DNA of 64,000 nucleotides from Paralvinella palmiformis (lineage: Eukaryota; Annelida; Polychaeta; Terebellida; Alvinellidae). This document shows positions 1 through 16,717 of this stretch, one piece after another. How positions within the stretch are numbered: position 1 is the first letter of the stretch; every line of letters starts with the position of its first letter. The position numbers and the translations under genes are program-made. The stretch covers positions 314,001 to 378,000 of the forward strand of contig JAODUP010000313.1 of NCBI GenBank assembly GCA_025642065.1, in the 5' to 3' direction. The notes under the pieces are model-generated. The model was not told where the DNA came from and did no database searches. It worked only from the letters and a program-made list of their open reading frames with translations.

Positions 1-325
1 CACTTGAGTCAGACCTTTGATATAATGATCATACCTCGCTTGAGTCAGACCTCTGATATAATGATCATCTCTCACTTGAGTCAGATCTTTGATATAATGA
101 TCATATCTCGCTTGAGTCAGACCTTTGATATAATGATCATATCTCGCTTGAGTCAGACCTTTGATATAATGATAATCTCTCACTTGAGTCAGACCTTTTA
201 TATAATTACCATCTCTCACTTGAGTCAGACCTTTGATATAATGATCATATCTCGCTTGAGTCAGACCTTTGATACAATAATCATCTCTCACTTGAGTCAG
301 ACCTTCGATATAATGATCACCTCTG
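1..325. repeat. 36-bp tandem minisatellite, about 9 units
   Basis: Units share TTGAGTCAGACCTTTGATAT followed by AATGATCAT and a CTC(A/G)C end. Being a multiple of three without stops, the array gives an artefactual ORF with a 12-residue repeat. It continues past the left edge. Confidence 0.93.
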
Positions 326-456
326 AATTAGGCGCTACCTCAGTCATGATGGCACAGTAATATTAATGCAAATTTTCAAACTGGCAGGTTCTAACCTCGA
401 ACCCAACTAGCTATTGGTCTTTTCCGTTATTTGATAGATTGTGATAGATTGTTGTA

Positions 457-1512
457 TTGTAGAGTAAAGGGATATAGTTAATAACTAGTTATTATAGAGT
501 AAAGGGATGTAGTTACCAACTAGTTATTGTAGAGTAAAGGGATATAGTTAACAACTAGTTATTGTAGAGTAAAGGGATATAGTTACCAACTAGTTATTGT
601 AGAGTAAAGGGATATAGTTAACAACTAGTTATATAGAGTAAAGGGATATAGTTAACAACTAGTTATTGTAGAGTAAATGGATATAGTTAACAACTAGTTA
701 TTGTAGAGTAAATGGATATAGTTAAGAACTAGTTATTGTAGAGTAAAGGGATGTAGTTAACAACTAGTTATTGTAGAGTAAAGGGATGTAGTCAATAACT
801 AGTTATTGTAGAGTAAAGGGATGTAGTTAACAACTAGTTATTGTAGAGTAAAGGGATGTAGTTAATAACTAGTTATTGTAGAGTAAAGGGATGTAGTTAA
901 GAACTAGTTATTGTAGAGTAAAGGGATATAGTTAACAACTAGTTATTGTAGAGTAAAGGGATGTAGTTAACAACTAGTTATTGTAGAGTAAAGGGCTATA
1001 GTTAACAACTAGTTATTGTAGAGTAAAGGGATGTAGTCAATAACTAGTTATTGTAGAGTAAAGGGATGTAGTTAACAACTAGTTATTGTAGAGTAAAGGG
1101 CTATAGTTAACAACTAGTTATTGTAGAGTAAAGGGATATAGTTAACAATTAGTTATTATAGAGTAAAGGGATGTAGTTAACAACTAGTTATTGTAGAGTA
1201 AAGGGCTATAGTTAACAACTAGTTATTGTAGAGTAAAGGGATGTAGTCAATAACTAGTTATTGTAGAGTAAAGGGATGTAGTTAACAACTAGTTATTGTA
1301 GAGTAAATGGATATAGTTAAGAACTAGTTATTGTAGAGTAAATGGATATAGTTAACAACTAGTTATTGTAGAGTAAAGAGATATAGTTAACAATTAGTAA
1401 TTGTAGAGTAAAGGGATATAGTTAACAACTAGTTATTGTAGAGTAAAGGGATATAGTTAACAACTAGTTATTGTAGAGTAAAGGGATATAGTTAACAACT
1501 AGTTATTGTAGA
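457..1512. repeat. 35-bp tandem minisatellite, about 30 units
   Basis: Each unit reads GTAGAGTAAAGGGATATAGT then TAACAACTAGTTATT. Variants (ATGTAG, CTATAG, AATGG, CAATAACT) recur in blocks, a sign of higher-order duplication. The unit contains two adjacent palindromes, GTTAAC and AACTAGTT. One unit (near 628) lacks a TTG. Confidence 0.95.
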
Positions 1513-2285
1513 ATCACCCGTTGTTTAATACGACATCATAACTCCTGGATCCCACAAAACTCAATATTAGATCATGTAACTTAATATTATTATTTATAAA
1601 TATTTCAGGGGCCCCACAATGGCCTACACGGGGCTGCCTTTATAAGCAGTATACCACTCTGGCAGTTTATATTAACACCAAATTGATCAGGTCCATAATA
1701 CAGAGACAACATATAAACAAACACGTGATGTCCACAGTCTTAACCAACATCAAAGTCCAGTTAGGACTGTAAAAAAACAAAAACTAAAAAACTGACCAAT
1801 TAACTTCCCCGCTTTCGTTAGTCACGTGACGGGAAGTCCATGAGAATTACAATCAGATAGCGGATTATCTTAACTCTACTTCCGGTATAACAGTTTCGTC
1901 GAGTTGTTGAGATAATTTCTTTCTAATCTTCATTGACGGATGTCTAAAGTTGTTAATGTTAGATGGAGAAGGAGAGCATTTGATGATGACTGACCTTAGA
2001 CAAGTATCCTCATAGTGAGAGACCAATAGTTAATATCTCAACATTTATTATCTTGTGAACTGAGGCCGAATATCAAAGCGCTAATTTGGCAGATTGTAAT
2101 TAGCTTAATTATGATCCGATTATTAACCCTCTTCATATAGGTGCTCTCTGTAATTTATTGAGATTAACAACAAAAAACGTCGTACGATTGTATAGTCTTT
2201 GATTATACTCTATTAATTGACACAAACGAACCATAATAGTCTATTATTAGCACGGATGTGGTTTTCTTGGTGTTTCTAAATGATG
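1513..2285. other. Unique noncoding DNA in the HLX intron
   Basis: Mixed-composition single-copy sequence in the intron after the first homeobox exon. No exon of the homeodomain third helix, no ORF and no repeat seen. Confidence 0.6.
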
Positions 2286-2722
2286 GGTGAGTGAGTGAGT
2301 GAATGAGTGTGATTGAGTGCATGCTTGAGTGAGTGAGTGAGTGAGTGAGTGAGTGAGTGAGTGAGTGAGTGAGTGAGTGAGTGAGTGAGTGAGTGAGTGA
2401 GTGAGTGAGTGAGTGAGTGAGTGGTGGTGGTGGTGGTGGTGGTGGTGAGTGGTGGTGAGTGGTGGTGAGTGAGTGAGTGGTGGTGGTGGTAGGTGGTGAG
2501 TGGTGGTGGTGAGTGGTGAGTGGTGAGTGGTGGTGAGTGGTGGTGGTGGTGGTGGTGGTGGTGGTGGTGGTGGTGGTGGTGGTGGTGGTGAGTGAGTGAG
2601 TGAGTGAGTGAGTGAGTGAGTGAGTGAGTGAGTGAGTGAGTGAGTGAGTGAGTGAGTGAGTGAGTGAGTGAGTGAGTGAGTGAGTGAGTGAGTGAGTGAG
2701 TGAGTGAGTGAGTGAGTGAGTG
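2286..2722. repeat. Compound (TGAG)n / (TGG)n microsatellite
   Basis: Blocks of GAGT and GGT repeats, about 440 bp, strongly strand-biased (G and T on plus). The THSLTHSL and poly-H/poly-P ORFs on the minus strand are artefacts of the repeat. Confidence 0.96.
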
Positions 2723-3018
2723 ACTCATTCAATCAGTGGCTTATTCATTCAATTAGATTTATTACATCTCGGCAAACTTCTAATGATATATTTTGCGAAC
2801 AAAGCCAACTGACTTATTTCACAGACGAACGACAATAAAAATTGATTTATTGAAATAAAAATACTCTAAAACCTGTCTAATCGGACCAGCTACGGGCGTT
2901 TTCATTTCTGACCCGATTAGCCAAATTTAAACCATTAAGTGGTCGTTTTATGCAGGTTTTATTGTCTTACCACCTATCATTGTCAAAAGAAATATGGGAT
3001 TTAATTATTGTTTCTTAC

Positions 3019-8990
<5,972 letters not shown>

Positions 8991-10650
8991 TCAGCTGATG
9001 GTCGTCTGCTCTTGATCCTGACAACTACTGTTATCCGGAATTTCGCACTGGTGACAAGCCCGGATCAGTGTAATATCAAACGAGCAGGCCTTTCATGCCG
9101 ATATCCAAGTGGTCTATCCAGATATCCAGACAGTTCCAGAAGTGGGCGGCTTGTTTAGGTGTCGCCTTCAGGATTCTCTTTACCATTAGACGAGCCAATC
9201 CTGGTTTCCGAGTTCGGATCTTGTGGCCACCGAACGGCTAGAAGGTGAGCTGTGATGCTCTAACACACTGAGGTGTAAAGTTCTGAGTACAAGTTGAAAT
9301 ATTCACTCGTAGCACAAAGCCCGTCTTGGGCGATTCATTTTAATGTAATAGTCTTTTGTGACGTCTGCCGATGAACGTGATGTTAAAATGGAGGCGTTAC
9401 TTCCTGGCAAGATCACCGCAATATAACTATGTAGTGATACCACCACCCCTCATACCATCTTGTTCAAATAGAGCTAAGCGAAGTCAATTTTAGTTAAGTA
9501 CAGAAACAATAAGCCGACACGATTAATAAATTTAAACCATTATAGTTACGGCTGTTTATCATCGCTTGCGGGGGGAGATCGTTGGGAAGGGGGTCGTCGT
9601 GTTACTGCACGTTGAGATCACGTCATGATTGGACGAAAAAAGATCGGCTACTATCCCGAATACTGCTGATTGGTTGTCCAGTTGCGGGCGCTCGGACGGT
9701 TATTGGTTGTCGGGATGTGTTCAAGAGGGTGTCTCTTTGGTGGCAAATAGGAGGACCATCCCACTCCTGGCTTGGTACGAGCTGAGTACCACCTTCTACT
9801 CTCCAGATCAACAACTCACTCTCTCTCTCTCTCTCTCTCTATCCACGGTGTTTCTCTCTACACTTTCGATCCAGGAATGTGGCGTCCATTGTATCAATCT
9901 AGTAATGGGCGGAGTCTTGGCCTTCTGGAGTTGGCAATTACGTACACGGGGTAATAGCTTCTGGAGCAATAATTAGTGCCATTCCGGATCGGACTGCCAG
10001 CACTATTTGGGCAATTATCCTGAAAGATAGACATCAAAGTTGATCTTGATCCAGGATTTCCATCATTCTGAGTCACAATAAAAGAGTAAATTATGGCAAA
10101 TCCCGGAACAAGACACCTTGTACTAACATCTTGTTATCATAACTAGAATATATCACGCCTCATCGAAACTGGACAGAGTGTGTCTCCTTTTATCAGTTAA
10201 TTGTGTGTACAGCTGACGTGAAATCCCGAACCGGGCCTCTCGTTAATCGGTTCGCCAGCGAAGGCATCCCCCCCCAATCCGGATTGGAAGATGATCCTGA
10301 ATCGTTCCTAGAATCGCTTTCGGCCATTATCAGCTACACGGTGTCGCTTTACAGCTGACGGTCTCGGTACCAATCACATTTTGTCTGGAATGTCGCTCGT
10401 GAGTGACATCGACAATCGTTCAGGATCACTCACTGTATGTGTCTCGTTTCACAAATTGACAGCCATAACTAAGCCGGCCCCGAAGAGAAATATATCTGTT
10501 TTAACAATAGCTGTGAGACGTCTGTCGTGATACTGTCATCGTGATATGATGGATCAGTCGTACAGTGGTGTACTGTAATAACGTCAGGATCTAGACTCAC
10601 ACATCCCTCCATCAGAGATATTTTCTCCTAGAAGAATTTAACAAATGTAT
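8991..10650. promoter_or_regulatory. Candidate cis-regulatory region upstream of HLX
   Basis: About 1.6 kb of balanced-composition DNA, almost free of simple repeats, 1.1-2.7 kb upstream of the HLX start. Includes a perfect 14-bp palindrome CCAATCCGGATTGG (10274-10287), CAGCTG boxes (CAGCTGATGG, ACAGCTGACG twice) and TGACAG motifs that suit TALE homeodomain proteins. No coding ORF with convincing codon use. Regulatory role is inferred from composition and position only. Confidence 0.35.
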
Positions 10651-10726
10651 GATGATAGACTATACGTTAACCTGGATCTAATATTTATCATCTACTTCAC
10701 TGATCGATAGTGTATATAAAATATTA

Positions 10727-10757
<31 letters not shown>

Positions 10758-11660
10758 GTGATGATGACAGCAATTAGATGAATCTATTACAGTTAGTCTG
10801 GAGAGTTTATGATATCCTCTAATAGACACTTCCAGGCAGATGAAACCCAGAACGAGGCTCAGAATGTTGAGACTCGGGTTAGAACCGTTAGACTTTAACT
10901 GTTTTTAATTCATTTCATGGCACATTTCAAATACTCATCAATGCCATTTGATTTATTTACATGTTCATTAATTTTGATCAATCGTCTCTCTAAAGATTTA
11001 ATGATGATGTCAGTGTAGATGTTCGGAAAAGATGAGTGCAACAAACAATCCAAGATTTGCTGAAAAGATTCGATTTATCTGATGAGATTATAGGTTCCAG
11101 TTACCTGTGGACGGATAACAGAAATTAAAATTTCTTTGATTAGCTTTTTATTTACCTTCAAACTAATATACGTGTCTTTATTTAATCTGTTTGATTTACA
11201 CCTTAGAATATTGAAAATATACATTATTTTAAGGTACAAAGTTATTCCTTGTTGTTGAGTCGTCAGCGACAACACAGGGTTATCACGTATATTGGGTTTA
11301 AAGTTATTCCTTGTTGTTGGGGGTCGTCAGTGACAACACAAGGTTATCACGTATATTGGGTTTACAATATAGCCGCTGGTCATACGAACTGGGATCAATC
11401 CTGACAATACTGACATATCATCTATTTGTCTACTTTAATCAACACTTTCTGATAGATTTTGTTCAAAATTTAAATTAAAATTTATAGTAAATTAACAGAA
11501 AAATGACTCGATGTTTTGAACATCTCCAGAAGCTTAGCTCTGAAATATGGAATTGATGAGACTTGAAAATAATCTGTAAATCACGTTATATAGTTACATG
11601 TTAGTTCTTTGATATTCCCTAAATGTTAGGAATATTCTGTATATAAAAATCTATAACAAG

Positions 11661-11711
<51 letters not shown>

Positions 11712-12069
11712 ATAGCACAAATCCAAGTGAGCGGTGATTTGTTACAAGAGTGCTTGCTTTCAAAAGCTACCACAAGATGGCAGCAGGTGTAAATGTAAGG
11801 GTGTTTTGTATCGTTCCATATACAGGAGCGGACAAAATGGAAAATGTAAAAACATTCGTTAAATTTCTTAGAGTAGCAGCCATTACCCGGTTTATTAACT
11901 TAGTCAGCATAAGATGGTATTGATATAGAAAGTATCAGTTAATGTACAATAAAATGACAAGTTTTATGTTGATACAGAAAGTGAATATATTTATGATAAG
12001 TCACTTAATACAAAAATGACACAATACACATCTCGATTAAATCTATTAGGATAACGTTATGAAATAATC
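10651..12069. other. Intergenic AT-rich DNA with a hairpin duplication
   Basis: Contains a GAT repeat (10727-10767), a two-copy tandem repeat of about 62 bp (11239-11363) and an AT microsatellite (11661-11706). No gene seen. Confidence 0.6.
11239..11363. repeat. Two-copy 62-bp direct repeat with internal hairpin
   Basis: Both copies run from AAGTTATTCCTTGTTGTTG through GTCGTCAG(C/T)GACAACACA to TATCACGTATATTGGGTTT. CCTTGTTGTT and AACACAAGG within a unit can pair around the GTCGTCAGTGAC loop. Confidence 0.85.
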
Positions 12070-12104
12070 TTGAATTCATGCCGTTTTTCTTTGGAAGTGG
12101 CTCC

Positions 12105-12405
12105 TCAGCATAAGTCACTCCTCAGCAATAAGTCACTCCTCAGCAATAAGTCACTCCTCAGCAATAAGTCACTCCTCAGCAATAAGTCACTCCTCAGCAA
12201 TAAGACGTTCCTCAGCAATAAATCGTTCTTCAGCAATAAGTTGCTCTTCAACAATAAGACGCTCCTCAACAATCAGTTACTCATCAGCAATAAGTTTCCC
12301 CTGAACAATAACTTGCTCCTGAACAATAACTCACTCTTTAAGAATAAATCGCTGCTCAACAATAAGTGGTCCTTCAACAATAAGTTGCTCCTCAACAATA
12401 ACTAA
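12105..12405. repeat. 18-bp tandem minisatellite with open reading frame
   Basis: About 16 units based on AAGTCACTCCTCAGCAAT, degrading rightwards (TTGCTCTTCAACAAT). In one frame it stays open for 111 codons as (S/L)LLSNK hexapeptides. I treat this as an array, because the unit length alone keeps the frame open; see findings. Confidence 0.9.
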
Positions 12406-12570
12406 AGATATAATTATTAATGTTAGATTGTTTATTCTGATTAGGGTATTTATTTGAACCAGTTAATTATAACACATTAAAACTATTATACAAGTCGATA
12501 AACTTATTTATATTTAGCAAAAGTCCAACCTTATAATGTTTATCAAAACTAAACTGGGCGATAATACCGC

Positions 12571-13230
12571 CTCAATGGCCTAGTAGATGAGTGCTTAGGA
12601 CTTTCTTATTCATGGTAGTGAGCTCCGGTGGCCTAGCGGTTAAGCAACCGGCACTTGGTGCCAATGGTCGCAGGTTCGAACCCCGTAAGAGGTCGAATCT
12701 TTCCAGGGATTAATTTCTCGGCTCACTACATCGTGGGTGGCTGACCACGTTAAATGGCGCTGCCGTCTCCACTGGATTATTTAAAATAAAGGGGGACGTT
12801 AAAAACCCCTGAGGACGTAAACACTCTGGCAGTGACCACCCTCAGGGTATTTCGGCTCCATCTTTCCGTACTGCTCCCCTGTGAGTGGTGGGGGAAGGGG
12901 TTTCTCAACCACTCCAACATAGAGGCTGTGCTGATTAAGCGACAGCCCGGGGATTCTCCCCGAACAACAAAACCTTATTCATGGGCATGCTGTGCGGGAG
13001 GTCGGAGGTTCGAATCCCGACCGTGGCACTAGAGTAGGAGGAGTTTTTCATTCAACCCGGCAACTGGCGAGGTTTTCTCCAACGAGCATGTCATCTATTG
13101 TAAATTCTAAATTTATTTAGAATTAGTACCCGCGGTGAAGCAGTAAATTACGGACCGTAATGTGTCTCCCTCATTTGAGGTACCTAAGCCAGGTAAAATA
13201 ACTGTCGTTTTGGCCAAACAATAAAAATTA
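12571..13230 (+). mobile_element. tRNA-derived SINE interrupted by a second SINE
   Basis: Outer SINE: pol III A-box-like TGGCCTAGTAGATGAGTGC at about 12577, B box GGTTCGAATCCC at about 13010, then a body ending at an AATAAAAATT tail near 13230. It is split at 12615/12985 by the inner SINE. The intervening ORF (12832-13032) is an artefact. Confidence 0.75.
12616..12973 (+). mobile_element. Inner tRNA-derived SINE with 11-bp target-site duplication
   Basis: Head with A box TGGCCTAGCGGTTAAGC and B box CAGGTTCGAACCCCG, 3' tail rich in AAC/A (GAACAACAAAAC). The 11-mer CTTATTCATGG occurs at 12605-12615 and again at 12974-12984, directly flanking the element. Confidence 0.8.
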
Positions 13231-14629
13231 TTTCACTTTATAATAAGCGATGATCTGTTTTTAAAGATGACTTCGCAGTAATTTAAACTGGAAAAAATGA
13301 TGAGAACATAAATAATAATAATAATAATAATAATAATGTATATTTAATAAAGCGTCTTTACTAAATCGACTGATCATCTTTTATTTAGTTTGAACTTGAT
13401 TTTAGCAGAAGTTATTTGGGGGAATACCCACGACAGATAATTATACTATTATTATTGTTATTAGTAGTAGTAGTAGTAGTAGTAGTATTATTATTATATA
13501 GAGCTAAGTAACACTAATGTATAGAATTGTCAGATTACAATTAATACATGATGTCGTGTAAATAACGGCATTATTAATGACTAGTTCATGTTTGGGGAAA
13601 TCCCCGCGTGTGTTTACGCGCGTGCGTTTACGCGCGTGTGTATATTAAAATGTTATCTTTCCTAATGACAAAGTCATGATCTTCGTGTTATTAAAACAAA
13701 TTGATCTCATCTCTACCGACTAATAATAATACACATGAAATAAGGAAATATATGTCAGGGTCAATTAACAAAAGGTATACAATACTTATAGTTCATCATC
13801 AATGAGAAGCCCTTATGGATGGGGAAGGAGGGGGGGGGGTGATTGATAATTTGTCAGGCTGAATTGACAAAGAGACAGACAGACGCCGTCATGGCCACGC
13901 TACCCCCGCCCCCCCCCCCTCACACAGGATTAATACTTCCATACTACAAATAGACATACATGAGTGAGTGTACTCGCAAGTACCTGTACCATAAACTAAA
14001 CGCACTAACCGCGCTGAGTCCGGAAAGTACAAAGCCATCTGGATCAGGCAGCTAGCTTCGTGATACCAATATGTAATCCGGTATCACCTGCTCCAGACTG
14101 ACATATCAGAAGAAATTACATTGGACACGTTGATTTCAATGTACTGTATATATCAGTCAATTACACACGAGGTGATGCATGACACGAGCGAGGAATCCAC
14201 CCCCCCCTCGTCAATAGGACCCCCCCCTTTTGGAAAGTGAACTGAGCTTGATTAATGGTAGCTCTAAACTGATCCGAAGACAGAGAATCTCTTGGGAACT
14301 TCACCTCAGGCGGTTCCGGAACTTTGACAGCTACCTAATTAAAGTCATAATCTCCGTTCTGGATCAAGTCACTGATTGAGACAAACGTTTGCTCCTATTG
14401 ATGAGGAGTGAGTAAGTGAGTGAGTGAGTGAGTGAGCGTGTAAATCAGTGAGTCAGTGAGTCAGTCAGTCAGTTAGACTACCAAAACAACACTAATTAGG
14501 TATAAGCGTGGCTTTATCTGAGACCTCATATATTAATTTTGTTTACACATTGATATGCCTGAACGCAAACTTTCTATTGAGACCCCTCTCCCACACACAG
14601 CTTTATCATTTTACAGCAGTATTTCTGTA

Positions 14630-14700
<71 letters not shown>

Positions 14701-14780
14701 CAACAACAACAATATATACCCAATACTTATATTATCAACTTATTACTAATACTTAAATTGTTAGACAGACAGAAAGATAA

Positions 14781-14813
<33 letters not shown>

Positions 14814-15089
14814 AACAGTTGAGAGTAGATGTTAGTAGAGTTGCTCAGAATAATAATAATAATAATAATAATCGTTACAACAATAGAATGTCTTATAGAT
14901 CAATATCATCATTTATTTATTAACTAAAGATGTTAAAAAGACATAAAAAGTCTCTGATATAATTATGATATAGTAATAATGATAAAATGGTGATATTTAA
15001 AATGAACGATGATAAACTTGTAAACTTAACCCCAAAAAATAACTACTAAGATGGCGCTGGCTCAGAGTTTGTTGGTTTCTGCTTCCAGG
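13231..15089. other. Intergenic DNA with many simple repeats
   Basis: Includes AAT (about 13313-13337), AGT (13466-13488), GTGA (14407-14437), AT plus GA (14631-14700), GACA (14763-14813) and AAT (14850-14872) repeats, with unique DNA around 13.95-14.4 kb. No gene supported. Confidence 0.65.
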
Positions 15090-16683
15090 TGTTATTGTTA
15101 TTGTTATTGTTGCTGTTATTATTATCGTCGCTGTTGTTGGTCTTACTGGTGGTCATTGTTGTGGTTGTTGATGTTGTCATTGTTGTTGTTGACATAGTGT
15201 CATTGTTGGTGTGGTGTCATTGTTGTTATTGACGTAGAGTCGTTGTCGTTGTTAGGGTGGTGTCATTGTTGTTATTGACGTAGTGTCGTTGTCGTTGTTA
15301 TGGGTGGTATCATTGTTATTGTTGGCGTGGTGTCACTGTTGTTGTTATGGGTGGTGTCATTGTTGTTGTTGGCGTGGTGTCATTGTTGTTGTTGAGGTGT
15401 TGTCATTGTTGTTGTTGGGCTGGTGTCATTGTTGTTATTGACGTAGTGTCGTTGTCGTTGTTAGGGTGGTATCATTGTTATTGTTGGCGTGGTGTCACTG
15501 TTGTTGTTATGGGTGGTGTCATTGTTATTGCTGGCGTGGTGTCACTGTTGTTGTTGGGCTGGTGTCATTGTTGTTATCGACGTAGTGTCGTTGTCGTTGT
15601 TAGGGTGGTATCATTGTTATTGTTGGCGTGGTGTCACTGTTGTTGTTATGGGTGGTGTCATTGTTATTGTTGGCGTGGTGTCACTGTTGTTGTTATGGGT
15701 GGTGTCATTGTTGTTGTTATGGGCGCCTCCGTGGTCTAGCGGTAGCGTGCTGGACCACAGATCACTACCACCCGTGTTCGAATCCCGGCGTGGGCATATC
15801 TGAAGGTTGTTTCGTCTTTCGCTTCGCCTCATTACCTTTGGAGGTCGATCGGCCCATTTAGCCTACCTTGTGCACAAAAGTGGCCGTAAAACACCAATCA
15901 TCATCATCATCGTCATTGTTGTTGTTATGGGTGGTGTCATTGTTATTGTTGGCGTGGTGTCACTTTTGTTGTTGGGCTGGTGTCACTGTTGTTGTTGGCG
16001 TGGTGTCATTATTGTTGTTGAGGTGGTGTCATTGTTGTTGTTGGGCTGGTGTCATTGTTGTTGTTGGCGTGGTGTCATTATTGTTGTTGAGGTGGTGTCA
16101 TTGTTGTTGTTGGGCTGGTGTCATTGTTGTTGTTGGCGTGGTGTCATTGTTGTTGTTGAGGTGGTGTCATTGTTGTTGTTGGGCTGGTGTCATTGTTGTT
16201 ATTGACGTAGTGTCGTTGTCGTTGTTAGGGTGGTATCATTGTTATTGTTGGCGTGGTGTCACTGTTGTTGTTATGGGTGGTGTCATTGTTATTGTTGGCG
16301 TGGTGTCACTGTTGTTGTTATGGGTGGTGTCATTGTTATTGTTGGCGTGGTGTCACTGTTGTTGTTGGGCTGGTGTCATTGTTGTTAGGGTGGTTACATT
16401 GTCGTTTTTAGAGTGGTGTCATTATTGTTGATGGGTGGTGTGGTTTTTGTTATTGGGGTGGTGTCATTGTCATTGTTGTTGTTAGGGTGGTGTCATTGTT
16501 ATTGTTGGCGTGATTGCTGTTGAAGTTATCATCGTTATTGTCGTTGTTGTTATTGTTCTCGTTGTTATTATTGCTGTTGTTGTTATTGTTATTGTCGTTA
16601 TTATTATTGTTGATCTTATTGTTGTTGTCATTAACGGCCTCGTCTTCATTGTTGTTATTGTTGTTGTTGCCGTTCCCATTTTA

Positions 16684-16716
<33 letters not shown>
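15090..16716. repeat. GT-rich minisatellite (TTG/GGTGTCATTGTT), 1.6 kb
   Basis: Irregular units of about 30-36 bp built from GGTGTCATTGTTGTTGTT plus GG(C/G)(G/T)TGG, with higher-order blocks (for example repeated twice within 16000-16200). The plus strand is nearly devoid of A and C. Several overlapping valine/leucine/cysteine-rich ORFs are artefacts. Interrupted by a SINE at 15721-15912. Confidence 0.93.
15721..15912 (+). mobile_element. tRNA-derived SINE, family with ATC tail (copy 1)
   Basis: Head GCCTCCGTGGTCTAGCGGTA (A box) and GTTCGAATCCC (B box); body with CATTACCTTTGGAGGTCG and GCCCATTTAGCCTACC; tail CACAAAAGTGGCCGTAAAAC then CAATCATCATCATC. The same body occurs at 28.04, 51.10, 51.70 and 54.25 kb in reverse orientation. 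Confidence 0.88.

Positions 16717-16717
<1 letters not shown>

Noticed and set aside
457..1512. CRISPR-like regular array
   Set aside because: Continuous 35-bp tandem units without unique spacers, in an animal genome.
2247..2732. 161- and 150-codon minus-strand ORFs
   Set aside because: Pure translation of TGAG/TGG microsatellite; no non-repetitive coding part.
1..3018. Fourth HLX exon with homeodomain residues 45-60
   Set aside because: No minus-strand sequence resembling VKVWFQNRRMKWR was found; it must lie left of the window.
12619..12690. tRNA gene
   Set aside because: A and B boxes are present but the acceptor stem does not pair and the sequence continues into a SINE body with a TSD.
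15721..15800. tRNA gene in the GT-rich array
   Set aside because: Head of the ATC-tail SINE found in several dispersed copies.
15347..16431. Several long hydrophobic ORFs (Val/Leu/Cys rich)
   Set aside because: Different frames of the same GT-rich minisatellite; composition, not selection, keeps them open.
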